Below the pieces are notes generated by a model, which had not been told where the DNA came from, ran no database searches, and saw nothing but the letters and a program-made list of their open reading frames with translations. 64,000 bases of DNA from Amygdalobacter nucleatus (GTDB lineage Bacteria; Bacillota; Clostridia; Saccharofermentanales; Fastidiosipilaceae): NCBI RefSeq assembly GCF_029167365.1, contig NZ_JARFNM010000001.1, forward strand, positions 1 to 64,000, written 5' to 3'. Shown here piece after piece: positions 44,974-55,749 of the stretch (positions are counted from its first letter, which is position 1; the number at the start of each line of letters is the position of its first letter). The translations under genes and the position numbers were made by a program.

Positions 44974-46176
44974 TCACTTCTTCGCAGCCAATTTAGCTGT
45001 ATCTTGAGCAATCTTCAATTCCTCATTGGTTGGCACAACTAAGATCTTAACCTTACTTGTTGGCAAGCTAATTTCAGCAAAGCCATGGACATTAGCATTC
45101 TTGTTGGAGTCAATTTGAATGCCGAACTTCTCCAGGCCTAAGCAAACACGCTCACGTACTTCAGCATCATGCTCACCAACGCCAGCTGTAAAGACGATGC
45201 AATCCAAGCCGCCCATTGCAAAGGCATAAGAACCAATGTACTTACGAACGTCATAAGAGAACATGTTCAAAGCCAACGTTGCACGCTCGTTGCCCTCAGA
45301 TTCAGCCTGCGCCAAGTCACGGAAGTCAGAGCCAACGCCAGAAACGCCCAACATACCACTCTCTTTGTTCAAGATGCGGTCAACGTTCTTAATCGTCAAG
45401 CTATTGTCTGAATCCATCAAATATTTAATGATAGCTGGGTCAATGTCACCTGAACGAGTACCCATTGGCACGCCCGCTAATGGTGTCATACCCATACTTG
45501 TATCAACGCAAACGCCGTTCTTAACAGCAGCCAAGGAAGAACCGTTGCCCAAATGGCAAGTTACGATTTTCAATTCCTTAAGTGGCTTCTTCAAATATTC
45601 AGCAGCTTGTTCGCTGACAAATTGGTGAGATGTACCGTGGAAACCATAACGACGTACACCATATTGTTCGTAATACTTGTAAGGAACTGCATACATGTAA
45701 GCAGCCTTTGGCATTGTCTGATGGAAGGCTGTATCAAAGACAGCTACTTGTGGCACGCTTGGCATAATTTCGATGCAAGCTTTGATACCTAACAAGTTAG
45801 CTGGGTTGTGTAATGGGGCTAGTGGAATGCAATCTTCAATAGCTGTCAAAACTTCCTTGTTGATCAATACAGACTTGTTGAATTTTTCACCGCCATGCAC
45901 AACACGATGGCCAACAGCCTCAATCTCGTTCAAGTCTTTAACAACACCAATTTTTTCATCTTGTAAAGCAGCCAAAACTGCATGTAAAGCTTCTGAGTGT
46001 GTTGGCATTGGTGTGTCGTGTGTCGTATTGTCGTCACGATCATTCTTGTAAATGATACGGCTGCCATCAATACCGATACGCTCGCACAAGCCCTTGGCAT
46101 ACACATGGCCATCTTCGGAACGCATGAGCTGGTATTTCAAGGAAGAACTGCCTGCGTTAATAACTAGAATTTTCAT
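44974..46176 (-). CDS. ackA: Acetate kinase
   Basis: The 400-aa ASKHA-family kinase has MKILVINAGSSSLKYQL at the N-terminus, VGHRVVHGGEKF, VFDTAFHQTMP, YGFHGTSHQFV, the phosphate loop CHLGNGSSLAAVKNG and GVGEHDAEVRE. It interconverts acetyl phosphate plus ADP with acetate plus ATP. pta lies upstream (167 bp) on the same strand, completing the acetate-forming, ATP-yielding pathway. GAGGCG precedes the ATG. Confidence 0.97.
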   Translation of the reverse strand: MKILVINAGSSSLKYQLMRSEDGHVYAKGLCERIGIDGSRIIYKNDRDDNTTHDTPMPTHSEALHAVLAALQDEKIGVVKDLNEIEAVGHRVVHGGEKFNKSVLINKEVLTAIEDCIPLAPLHNPANLLGIKACIEIMPSVPQVAVFDTAFHQTMPKAAYMYAVPYKYYEQYGVRRYGFHGTSHQFVSEQAAEYLKKPLKELKIVTCHLGNGSSLAAVKNGVCVDTSMGMTPLAGVPMGTRSGDIDPAIIKYLMDSDNSLTIKNVDRILNKESGMLGVSGVGSDFRDLAQAESEGNERATLALNMFSYDVRKYIGSYAFAMGGLDCIVFTAGVGEHDAEVRERVCLGLEKFGIQIDSNKNANVHGFAEISLPTSKVKILVVPTNEELKIAQDTAKLAAKK

Positions 46177-46343
46177 CTTCGCCTCTTTTTCTAGCGGCCA
46201 CTGTCACGGGCCGAATTTTCATTCTATATCTCTTAATATTTGCTTATTTAATGACAGCTAAACTTAATTAATCGCTTAATTTCAGCCTAGCTGTCGTTTT
46301 GTTTGTTTTTAGTTTATAAGTTAGTTGCCAAATAAATGCTTAA

Positions 46344-47399
<1,056 letters not shown>

Positions 47400-47604
47400 T
47401 TAAGTATACCTTTTCTGTTGCAAAAATAAAACGCTTTTAAGTTAAATGGCGAAAAAAGGCTGGTTCAGGGAGTTAAGAGGGCAAGTTATTATCTTGTTCT
47501 CAATTCTTTGTGGAAATCATTCACTTTAGCTAAAGCAGCCTCGTTCAACAAATCATAAAGTGTTGGCTCTTTTTTGTTCTGTTGGTGAATACTGTGGTAT
47601 GTCT

Positions 47605-48765
47605 TTATGGTTGCGATAATCGCTTTTCTAAGGCATGTAAAGCTGCATATTTCGGAGCTGTTCCGCCTAGGAAGTTACCTTGATATACTTCGCTCTTCTT
47701 CATATCATTGCGCTTGATAAGGTCATTAAGGCTATCAACCGTTAAGCCATTCTTATGTCGTGTAATAAACACAGCGTCATTGCGCTCAATTTCATCTAAC
47801 AATTCAGCATAATGCGTAGAAAAGATGATCACGGCGCCATATGGGTTCGTTAATTTACTAGTGAATAAGTGAATTAAAGATACAACTAATTCACGATTGA
47901 AATGGTTTTCCACCTCATCAATTATTAAGTAGCCACCTTTCTTGAGTACACGTTCAGCATCCAAGAAAATCCGCATTCCCTTGATTGTGCCTGATGAAAG
48001 ATACGCATTTAATTCAGACACTCTAAGCAGAGTCTTTTCAGCTTCACCGCTGAATTTAAGCCGAATTAATTTACGATTACCGATTTCCTCCACATTCAAA
48101 TATTCAATTGATGGATCCAGCAAAGTAATAATCTCTTCTGGCAAATGCGCAACTTGCGGAATTAGGAAGTTGAAGTTCGTGTAAGCCGTTCGGTCAATAC
48201 AGTACATTCTTTCTTTAATTTGTTTGTCGACAGCAATCATGATACTGACATCTGCTTGCAAGTACTCAGCTGAATTATCGCGTGTCCTGATTGGTTTCAG
48301 TTGAACATAATCCAAAAAATTATGCTTATTCAAGCGACTTGTCACGCTCTTTTCCCATAATTTCTCGGAAATAATTTGGATAGTTTCGCTACCATCATCA
48401 GCACAGTTACAAATCATTTCACTCTTAAGATGGAAAATTTTCTGATCGGCAAAAAAGTCAATATCAAAGACTGTTGGTTGAGTTTTGCTTACGAGATGTG
48501 TTATAGATACATTATCTGAATACACGCCATTCAATGAATAACCAGATAAGAGGTCAGCAACAAAAGCAATAAGCTCTAAAGCTCTAGTTTTACCAGAAGC
48601 ATTGATACCAACAAAGGCTTCTACGTTATTTACATAAATGCGATTAAAAAGTTTATGCAAAGAATCCAAATGCTCAGCATATACTTTCTGTTTGGCATAG
48701 AAATTAATATCAAGTTTTTGTACGTATAACGGCATTCCGTCGACTACAATTCTAACAATCTTCAT
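47605..48765 (-). CDS. AAA-family ATPase (OLD/RloC-like, AAA_21 type)
   Basis: The roughly 386-aa protein has Walker A GINASGKT near residues 53-60, a long insertion and the ABC-type signature region (LNAYLSSGTIKG). Walker B is YLIIDEVENHFNRE near residue 290, with the switch stretch FSTHYAELLDEI. The start with AAGGAT at seven-base spacing is at 48765; a longer frame begins at 48786. Proteins of this class occur in phage-defence and toxin-like ATPase systems and often pair with an RloB-like nuclease. No such partner is intact nearby. Its target is unknown. Confidence 0.75.
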   Translation of the reverse strand: MKIVRIVVDGMPLYVQKLDINFYAKQKVYAEHLDSLHKLFNRIYVNNVEAFVGINASGKTRALELIAFVADLLSGYSLNGVYSDNVSITHLVSKTQPTVFDIDFFADQKIFHLKSEMICNCADDGSETIQIISEKLWEKSVTSRLNKHNFLDYVQLKPIRTRDNSAEYLQADVSIMIAVDKQIKERMYCIDRTAYTNFNFLIPQVAHLPEEIITLLDPSIEYLNVEEIGNRKLIRLKFSGEAEKTLLRVSELNAYLSSGTIKGMRIFLDAERVLKKGGYLIIDEVENHFNRELVVSLIHLFTSKLTNPYGAVIIFSTHYAELLDEIERNDAVFITRHKNGLTVDSLNDLIKRNDMKKSEVYQGNFLGGTAPKYAALHALEKRLSQP

Positions 48766-49006
48766 TCTCATATCCTTAAAACGCATTTATCGTTTTATTA
48801 TGTCACAAACAGATTTAAGTTCAACTATTTGTATTTATTATAACGTATTTTTCGTTTTAAGCGTTCATAAAGTTGTAACTATACTAACAAGAAGCTGTTT
48901 GAACACAAGCGGTGCAATTTAACTTGCTTTTTTGCGTAGTTCATAAATTCATAAATAATAGCTGCAGCGCTTGCTTTTCGCTGTATATAGCCTATGATTG
49001 TATAAA

Positions 49007-49080
49007 AGTGTGATGAATTGCACATAATTATACATAATAGTGTGATGATTGCCACATAATTATTAATAAAGATGTGATGA
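49007..49080. repeat. Tandem TGTGATGA-containing repeat upstream of AAA ATPase
   Basis: Two near-identical units of about 32 bp (from 49007 and 49039: AGTGTGATGA, GCACATAATTAT-like) and a partial third ending in AGATGTGATGA at 49080. The last unit supplies part of the ribosome site of the gene at 49088. A binding site for a repressor, possibly the ATPase operon's own, is plausible. Confidence 0.55.
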
Positions 49081-49087
49081 GGTTGGT

Positions 49088-50425
49088 ATGTATAGGTTTG
49101 CTTTAGAAAAATTAGCAGCTTGGAAGAATGCAACGCAGCGTAAGCCTTTGATTCTAAAAGGCGTGCGACAAGTTGGCAAAACCTGGTTACTAAAAGAATT
49201 TGGACGTTGCTATTACAAGAACACCACTTATTTCAACTTCGATGAGAATCCGGAATATAAGGAATTTTTCCAAAGCACCAAAAATATTGACCGCATTTTG
49301 CAGAATTTGATGTTAGCAAACGGGCAGAAAATTTTACCTGCAGAAACACTAATTATTTTCGACGAAATTCAAGATTGCCCCGATGTTATAAATTCACTTA
49401 AATATTTTTGTGAGAATGCACCTCAATATCATGTTGCTTGCGCAGGTTCACTTCCAGGCATCACACTAGCTAAACCAGCGGCATTTCCAGTTGGTAAAGT
49501 CAGCTTTTTGCAGATAGAGCCTTTAACGTTCAGCGAATTTTTGCTAGCTAACGGTGACGAAAATTTAGTTAATTATCTAGCACAAGTTGATAGTCTTGAG
49601 CCTTTGCCGCTTGCGTTTTTCAATCCGCTTTTGGAGAAGTTAAAAATGTACTACGTCACAGGTGGTATGCCCGAAGCGGTCTTAATGTGGACTCAAGAAA
49701 GAGATGTTCAAGCAGTTGAAAGGACGCTTTCAGAAATCAATAGCGCCTATATTCGCGATTTTGCTAAGCATCCAAGCACTAACGAATACCCTAAGCTTTC
49801 GCTGATTTGGCGCTCTTTGCCGTCACAATTAGCCAGGGAAAACAAAAAATTCATCTATAAAGTTGTTAAGGAGGGTGCGAGAGCGCGTGAATATGAAGAT
49901 GCTCTACAATGGCTAGTGTCTGCTCGGCTTGTGCATAAGATTTATCGCTCAACGAAGCCTAATCTGCCACTAGCAGCTTATGACGATCTATCTGCATTTA
50001 AGATTTATGTTGCAGATGTCGGTTTGCTCAGAAAAATGGCTAATTTAGCACCCAGTGCGTTTGATGATGGCAATCGGTTATTCACGGAATTTAAGGGTGC
50101 TTTAAGCGAAAATTTCGTCCTGCAAGCTCTAATCTCTATGTTCGAAGTCCACCCACGCTACTGGAGTCAAAATAATCCTCCATACGAGGTAGATTTCCTC
50201 ATTCAACGTGAAAATGATATTTTCCCGATTGAGGTTAAGGCCGAACGAAATATAAAAAGTAAAAGTCTGCAAAAATTTAAGCAGCTATTCCCTGATAGTG
50301 TGAAGTTGCGCTTGCGTTTCTCGCTCAACAACTTGCAATTAAACGATGATGTGCTAAATATTCCGCTATTCATGGTGGATCAGACAGATCGCCTGATTAC
50401 GCTAGGCCTGGAAAAGCTAAAGTAA
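49088..50425 (+). CDS. AAA_14/DUF4143 ATPase
   Basis: The 445-aa protein has an N-terminal AAA_14 ATPase (Walker A GVRQVGKTW near residues 25-33, Walker B LIIFDEIQDCPD, sensor CAGSLPG) and a C-terminal DUF4143 domain that ends in a nuclease-like PD-(D/E)xK-type stretch (YEVDFLIQRENDIFPIEVKAE). Proteins with this architecture are widespread, often multi-copy in Clostridia and Bacteroidetes, and have no established function. GAGG precedes the ATG. It stands alone, convergent with the surface-protein gene. Confidence 0.85.
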   Translation: MYRFALEKLAAWKNATQRKPLILKGVRQVGKTWLLKEFGRCYYKNTTYFNFDENPEYKEFFQSTKNIDRILQNLMLANGQKILPAETLIIFDEIQDCPDVINSLKYFCENAPQYHVACAGSLPGITLAKPAAFPVGKVSFLQIEPLTFSEFLLANGDENLVNYLAQVDSLEPLPLAFFNPLLEKLKMYYVTGGMPEAVLMWTQERDVQAVERTLSEINSAYIRDFAKHPSTNEYPKLSLIWRSLPSQLARENKKFIYKVVKEGARAREYEDALQWLVSARLVHKIYRSTKPNLPLAAYDDLSAFKIYVADVGLLRKMANLAPSAFDDGNRLFTEFKGALSENFVLQALISMFEVHPRYWSQNNPPYEVDFLIQRENDIFPIEVKAERNIKSKSLQKFKQLFPDSVKLRLRFSLNNLQLNDDVLNIPLFMVDQTDRLITLGLEKLK

Positions 50426-50433
50426 AATGGAAA

Positions 50434-50455
50434 AGAGCAGGCTCTCACCTGCTCT
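50434..50455 (+). terminator. Hairpin after the DUF4143 ATPase
   Basis: AGAGCAGG / CCTGCTCT with a 6-base loop lies eight bases after the stop and is followed by CCATCATTTT. A moderate terminator. Confidence 0.55.
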
Positions 50456-50522
50456 CCATCATTTTCCTGTTAGGCTAGTTAGCTTATTTCGAATTCAATC
50501 TAACTAGCTTTAACATATAGAG

Positions 50523-50548
50523 GACAGGCAACTTTTTAGTCGCCTGTC
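50523..50548. terminator. Hairpin between convergent genes
   Basis: GACAGGC (50523-50529) pairs with GCCTGTC (50542-50548), 17 bp before the surface-protein stop. It may end transcription from either direction. Confidence 0.45.
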
Positions 50549-50564
50549 TTTACGTATCATCAGA

Positions 50565-51554
50565 TTAATGACGCTTTGTTGCTAACACAACACCAGCCAA
50601 TGTCATCAAAGCACCGATACCTGTTGCTACTGTTGCAACTTCACCTGTCTTACCAACTTGACCTGGTTTTGTTGTTGTCTTGCCGTCTTTACCTTGCCAT
50701 ACCTTGTGCTTAGCTACTGTATAAACAGCTGTGATAACACGGTTACCACCTTCTGTTGTCTTATGGAAGTATTGAGGTGTCTTGTTAGCTTCTACATCAG
50801 CTAATACCCAGTAACCATCAACATCGTCTACCAAAGCTACACCATTCTTGAATGTCAAAGCCTTTGCAGCAACCTTCTCAGCTGTTACCCAACCACGTGT
50901 TGCATACAAACCAGCATTAACTTCATATTCGCCGAGTTCTGTACCATCTTCGCTGATAGCACGAACCTTAATAGGATATTGTTGAACTACAGCTACCTTA
51001 ATTGTTGTAACCTTGAGTTCCTTAACTTCTACTAATGGAGCTTGATCGTCAGCAAGTACTACATGCTCCAAGCCGAAGTGCTTAATCAAAGAATTAACTG
51101 TGTAAGCACCAGCCTTTACGAAACCGCTAACATCCTTACCATCAGCTACTTTCATATATACATAACCATAACCTGGCTTGTATTCATCAACAACAGTTGT
51201 GTCTTTCTTTTCGTCTTTCTTACCTGTTAGCTTAGCCTCATATGCTGCTTGTGCAACTTCATAAGTGTGACCAGCTTCAAGCCAAGCTTTATATGCATTA
51301 TCCCTAGCTGTTTTATTTGTGTCGTTTTTATCTTCATTATATTTTTTGTTAGCTTCATCCAAAGCTTTCTTTGCTTCAGCTAATTTTCCTTTAGCGATGT
51401 AGTAATCAGAAGCTAACTCATCAACAGTCTTTTCTTTTTCCTCATTTTTCTTAAGGACATCATTCCAATCTGGATTATTTCCTTTAGCTTGTGGCAATAC
51501 TGTCAAACCCAAAGTCATAACAGCAGCTAATGCCAATGTAACAATCTTTTTCAT
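50565..51554 (-). CDS. Secreted surface protein with non-canonical sortase-like tail
   Basis: The 329-aa protein has a signal peptide (MKKIVTLALAAVMTLGLTVLPQA), a charged helical, coiled-coil-prone region (about 28-115), then a beta-rich domain with VYMKVADGKDVSGFVKAG and two repeats of an EV-LKVTTIKVAVVQQY-like strand pattern. It ends with GKTGE at 301-305, a hydrophobic span and TKRH. The usual LPXTG is replaced by QVGKTGE, so sortase anchoring is likely but unconventional. AGGAGG precedes the ATG. The family is not recognised; adhesion or coat function is inferred from architecture. Confidence 0.75.
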   Translation of the reverse strand: MKKIVTLALAAVMTLGLTVLPQAKGNNPDWNDVLKKNEEKEKTVDELASDYYIAKGKLAEAKKALDEANKKYNEDKNDTNKTARDNAYKAWLEAGHTYEVAQAAYEAKLTGKKDEKKDTTVVDEYKPGYGYVYMKVADGKDVSGFVKAGAYTVNSLIKHFGLEHVVLADDQAPLVEVKELKVTTIKVAVVQQYPIKVRAISEDGTELGEYEVNAGLYATRGWVTAEKVAAKALTFKNGVALVDDVDGYWVLADVEANKTPQYFHKTTEGGNRVITAVYTVAKHKVWQGKDGKTTTKPGQVGKTGEVATVATGIGALMTLAGVVLATKRH

Positions 51555-51653
51555 TGTGTTTTCCTCCTAAAATTTCTAGCTAGATGATGGACTAGCTCTT
51601 GGATGACTTCACTTTAGCAAAGCAAGCTTTTTCCCTCCCTCTTTTCAAGAAAA

Positions 51654-51700
51654 CCTCACAAACTTCTCACCCCCCCGTTTTTCTTCACAATTGCCTCACA
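51654..51700. promoter_or_regulatory. Paired 18-bp boxes upstream of the surface protein gene
   Basis: CCTCACAAACTTCTCACC (51654-51671) and CTTCACAATTGCCTCACA (51683-51700) share a CYTCACA-N4/5-YTCAC layout, 29 bp apart, about 100-146 bp upstream of the start. They could bind a response regulator as direct-repeat half-sites. This is speculative. Confidence 0.35.
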
Positions 51701-51863
51701 TTTGACGCTGTTCTTTCACATTTTGTGGGAGTAGAAGCTTGCTAACAAGACGCAAAACATCCGAATTTGGCCAAAACCGCTATCAAATTCAAGCCGCAAG
51801 CTCAAACATACAGACAATTTAGTCGCCTATCCTAACTTAATAATTCCAAAAGCGCACAAAAAA

Positions 51864-51889
51864 AGCTGCCTACTAAAAAGCAGACAGCT
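51864..51889 (-). terminator. Terminator of the glycan operon
   Basis: AGCTGCCTAC (51864-51873) pairs imperfectly with GCAGACAGCT (51880-51889). Seven T follow on the minus strand (51863-51857), about 100 bp beyond the GH98 stop. Confidence 0.6.
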
Positions 51890-51988
51890 GCAATTAAAGC
51901 AATCAGTTTCCCAAAATAGGCAATATGATAATGCCTCTCAGGTATAGTAAATAATTACGCTAAATAGATTGCGCTTAGACAGTATAAC

Positions 51989-54280
51989 TTAAAACTCAAT
52001 CTTAATTTTAAGATGTCCATTATTTACAAGTGAAATTGTTGCAAGCTTTTCTTCCGCAGCAAACTCAACTTGTGGTATATCGTAACTATCTGTAGTCGCA
52101 TCAACAACTGTTACTCTCGGAAGCTTTTCCACTTGGCTGATTTCAATGATTGTATTACGCTTATCACCTAATTTAGGGCCTTGGATATAATTATCCTCGA
52201 TCCAGCGTATTGCATCTTTTTTACTTAATTGTGGCAGTACCTTAGCTTGGTCAGCTGTGTCGGCACCTTTCCACAAATCATCCTTGTTTGTTCGAAAGTT
52301 ATTTAAGCTTAACGTCAATTCATTGTCAGAGCCACTAATTGCAAGCCAAGTGTGCGGTTCAATCGTCAAATTTAAGTCATGGCCTAAAATAGATAGCTGG
52401 CCACTTTGTTTAACATTATCATTCACATGGTAATTGTATAAAAACCACGAATGTCCAACTTGCTGAGCAAAAATATCGCCTTTATAAGCTTCAGCATAAT
52501 ATGAATTAAAAAATTCTTGTTTCTTTTCAAGCTGATTAAACTCAGCTGATTTTAGGTTCTTAACAAGGATATTTTTCGTATCAGTATCTTTCTTCAAGGC
52601 ATCTACGCTCAAGCTAGACGGCACAGCAGGAATAACAGCATATCTACCCGTAGTATAAAGAGGTGTTTGTGCTTTTTCTGTATTCAAGCCAACAAAGAAA
52701 TTACCATTTCCTGCATTGGAAAAATCACCATGTAATAACACCTTGGTACTGTTAATAATATCTTCTTTACTTGGTCCTGGATGAGCTATGGCATAACGGA
52801 AGAAATTTTTGATAACTTCCTTGAACAATAGGCTTTCCTCATTTTTAACACCGTAAGTATATGACGGGTGCTCGAAGTTATAAACAGCACCACCATTAAG
52901 GTAAATGCTTAAAGCCTCCTCCCCTAGCATTGCTTCTGGTTCTGTTAGCCACTGCCTATTGCCTTGGCTTTTACCAATATTTCCCGGTGAAAAAAGACGC
53001 CACTTACCAGTTTCATACCATTTCCAAGTATCCATCAAGCCACCCCATTGATGTGAATAGTTGGCTAACCAGATACCTTTCATGTAACTTGTCGTTGGTG
53101 CATCATTACCTTCAGCAGCTGGCGTATTCTTAAACATAAAAATAAAATTGTCGTTATACTGTTCTACAGCCTTTCTGAATTCAGGCTTGCCATTTTTACC
53201 GAACGCCTTTTCTATTGCTGCTCCATTATTTTGTTCAGCCCAAATAAAATATCCACCATTTTTAGCAGATACCTTTAAGTATTCTGCCGCTTTTCTCTCT
53301 ATGTCATCAGCCCAAATCCAATAATTTTCCGTACTGAAAATGCCCTGCAAATTAGGATACTTTCGATACATGGCGTCAATCCAATCAATGGTTAACCAAT
53401 GTGCTGATGTGTAATACGGCATATTACCTGCTGTATATGCAGTTAATATGATTGGTATTGGTTCACTTTTTCCAGTCTTAGGATTAATATAATTTACAGC
53501 TTCACGTAACATATATTCATAGAAATCACGTGCAGCGCCATCTCTTTTTGGTAGATCATCTGGATGAAGCTGAATAACCGTATACGGTTTCAAATCATCG
53601 TCAATATTAGTCCATTTAGCACTTAATGTATCGCCACCCCAAAACGTGTATTTACCCTGTAAATAATCTTCCCCATTAGCATACAAAGGCATCATCAGAA
53701 GTGGATGAGTATTAGAAATTTTGCGTCTTTTTTCAGCTGTGCCTATTACTTCATTTTTTTGGTCAAATCGACCGTTAGCTATAAATAGAGCACCAGCAAA
53801 AACTATTTCATCGCCCCAAGTATGCTCACCTGCATAAGATTTTAATTCAAGTGTTTTAGCATTTTTAGGGATTTTAAGGTCAAGCAAAATTGCTTCCGTG
53901 TCATAAGCTATACCATTCGGATACCGAGCTAGTGAACTATATAAAATATTGCCGTCTACTACAACCTCGACTTTACTGACATTGGCATAATCAGGATCAA
54001 ATGCATTGGCATTATGATCAATGCCTACATATGTCAAAAAGCGTGTCACACCAGCATTCGAAATATCATATTTTATAGTAGAAGGATTATCCGCAACTGT
54101 TCCTAGGCCCTTAACAAATGTAACTTCTTTATTATTTAGTGTAAGACGAATTGCATCAGCTTTATTATTATTGCCTGGTGTAAACGGCTTATCTTTTTGA
54201 ACACTTTTGTTTTTATCTGCATCTCCATGTGTAGCTTCTAGCCAATCAAGATCAGACAAATAAACCGCCCCTGGCATTCC
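51989..54280 (-). pseudogene. GH98 endo-beta-galactosidase, C-terminal part (split by IS3 insertion)
   Basis: This 763-codon part starts with a second NPCBM carbohydrate-binding module (YLSDLDWLEATHGDADKNKS; AGEHTWGDEIVFAGA). The GH98 catalytic barrel follows (LLMMPLYANGEDYLQG, IQLHPDDLP, TSAHWLTIDWIDAMYRKYPN, GIFSTENYWIW), then the GH98 C-terminal beta domain. GH98 enzymes cut the endo-beta-galactosidic bond releasing blood-group A/B-type oligosaccharides; a catalytic Glu probably lies in FSTENYW. The N-terminal part is at 55750-56433. An ATG near 54277 could restart translation, but without a signal peptide. No sortase tail is present. Confidence 0.85.
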
Positions 54281-54330
54281 TTTTGATATGTACCCCTTTT
54301 ACTGGACACAACCAGTGAAAGGGGTTTTGT

Positions 54331-54894
54331 ATGAAATACGATTATGCTTTTAAACTTAATGCTGTAGAACTATATCGCTCTGGTCAGTGGATTGAGACAC
54401 CAGAAGGTATAAGTCAAAAGAATTTTAGAAAAAGAATTGTACAATGGTCAAGAATTGCAGATATATATGGTCTTGATTCTCTTCGGCATCCAACTACATG
54501 TAAAGAACGTTCGGCTGAATGTAGATATCAGTTAGTAGCTCGTGTACTTGCTGGTGAATCACAAAAATCTGTTGCTATTAGTGCAGGAATTGATAGTGGA
54601 TTATTGTCTAAATGGGTTCAGACATATAAAGTTAAAGGGTATGAAGGATTAAATCTCAAAAAAGGCAGAAAAAGTAAGAAGGAAGCAAACGTGAGCAAGA
54701 AATCCAAACCCACTGATTTAACCCCATCAGAACGTGAAGAATTAATTCGTCTTAGAGCAGAAACTGAATACTTAAAAACGGAGAATGAAGCAATAAAAAA
54801 ATTAATCGCCTTGAGACACGAAAAATGGGCTGCGGAACTCAAGGCGAAAAAGCAGCAATCATCAAAGAACTCCGTGAAAAAGGATACCAATTAA
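54331..54894 (+). CDS. IS3-family transposase OrfA
   Basis: The 187-aa protein has two helix-turn-helix segments (about residues 1-55 and 60-105, AGESQKSVAISAGIDSGLLSKW) and a leucine-zipper-like helix (EREELIRLRAETEYLKTENE) near the C-terminus. It is longer than the roughly 100-aa OrfA of many IS3 elements and fits the IS150-like subgroup. It overlaps OrfB by 70 bp; a G-AAA-AAG stretch at 54846-54852 is the likely -1 frameshift site producing OrfAB. Confidence 0.9.
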   Translation: MKYDYAFKLNAVELYRSGQWIETPEGISQKNFRKRIVQWSRIADIYGLDSLRHPTTCKERSAECRYQLVARVLAGESQKSVAISAGIDSGLLSKWVQTYKVKGYEGLNLKKGRKSKKEANVSKKSKPTDLTPSEREELIRLRAETEYLKTENEAIKKLIALRHEKWAAELKAKKQQSSKNSVKKDTN

Positions 54895-55712
54895 AATATC
54901 TCTTAAAAGCTATTGGCATGTCTAAATCAACTTATTATTTTGAGATTAACAAATCAGATGTAGTTGCTGATCGCAATGAAGAATTACTGATTGTTATTAG
55001 AGAAATATTTGAAAAAAACAAGCATAGATATGGTGTTCGTAGAATTTATCATGAATTACTAAATCGTGGATATCATATAAATCATAAGCGAGTTCAACGC
55101 CTTATGCATAAAGCAGGATTAGCTGGTAAGCGTCCAAAGGAAAAATATCATTCTTATAAGGGCGAAGTAGGTAAGATTGCTGATAATGTAATAAATAGGG
55201 ATTTCAGTACAACAGCACCATTGCAGAAATGGACAACAGATGTCTCTCAGTTTAATTTTTCATGGGGGAAATGCTATATCTCTCCAGTACTGGATATGAA
55301 TACGAATGAAATCATTTCATATAATTTATCAACAAGCCCGAATCTTGAGCAGGTATCAAGAATGCTGGATAGAGCTTTTGAAAAATTCCCATCTGTTGAA
55401 GGGCTTATATTTCATTCAGACCAAGGTTGGCAGTATATGCATGCCTATTTTAGAAATACCTTACAGAAACACGGTATTGTACAGTCTATGTCGCGAAAAG
55501 GTAATTGTTATGACAACTGTATAATGGAAACCTTCTTCGGAAGACTAAAGAATGAGATGTATTACGGCTATGAGAAAGATTATTCCTCCTTCGAAGAATT
55601 CTCAAAAGCAGTTGAAGAATATATAGATTACTATAATAATAAAAGAATTCAGGCAAAAACAAAATGGATGCCTCCTGTACAATACAGGATAGCATCCATG
55701 TGTCCAGCCTAG
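54825..55712 (+). CDS. IS3-family transposase OrfB
   Basis: The 295-aa product has an HTH_21 domain (RYGVRRIYHELLNRGYHINH) and an integrase core with catalytic Asp in WTTDVSQF, second Asp in IFHSDQGWQY and Glu in NCIMETFFGRLKNE, closing with the NKRIQAKTKWMPP motif. It is probably made as a fusion with OrfA by programmed -1 frameshifting. Both catalytic triad spacing and length are normal, so transposition competence is plausible. Confidence 0.92.
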   Translation: MGCGTQGEKAAIIKELREKGYQLKYLLKAIGMSKSTYYFEINKSDVVADRNEELLIVIREIFEKNKHRYGVRRIYHELLNRGYHINHKRVQRLMHKAGLAGKRPKEKYHSYKGEVGKIADNVINRDFSTTAPLQKWTTDVSQFNFSWGKCYISPVLDMNTNEIISYNLSTSPNLEQVSRMLDRAFEKFPSVEGLIFHSDQGWQYMHAYFRNTLQKHGIVQSMSRKGNCYDNCIMETFFGRLKNEMYYGYEKDYSSFEEFSKAVEEYIDYYNNKRIQAKTKWMPPVQYRIASMCPA

Positions 55713-55749
55713 TTCATAAATATGTGTCCAGTATTCTGGGTACATATCA

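Larger units (their letters stand above)
54284..55749 (+). mobile_element. IS3-family insertion sequence inside the GH98 gene
   Basis: 1466 bp with terminal inverted repeats beginning TGATATGTACCC at both ends and sharing TACTGGACACA further in (outer parts 54284-54310 and 55723-55749). A 3-bp direct repeat TTT lies at 54281-54283 and 55750-55752. It carries the two overlapping frames typical of IS3 elements. Both are intact, so the element may be active. Confidence 0.9.

Noticed and set aside
47489-47604. Open frame reading QNKKEPTLYDLLNEAALAKV near the 3' end of the AAA ATPase gene, considered as a missing partner protein
   Set aside because: Only about 45 codons without a start codon or ribosome site. 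It may be a relic but cannot be assigned.
49007-49080. CRISPR-like array
   Set aside because: Units are adjacent with no unique spacers and only two to three copies; a tandem operator-type repeat fits better.
48879-49133. Minus-strand frame upstream of the DUF4143 ATPase
   Set aside because: It runs through the tandem repeats and lacks a ribosome site.
47605-50425. Two-gene phage-defence system made of the AAA ATPase and the DUF4143 ATPase
   Set aside because: The genes are on opposite strands with divergent regulation and no known pairing; treated as independent genes.
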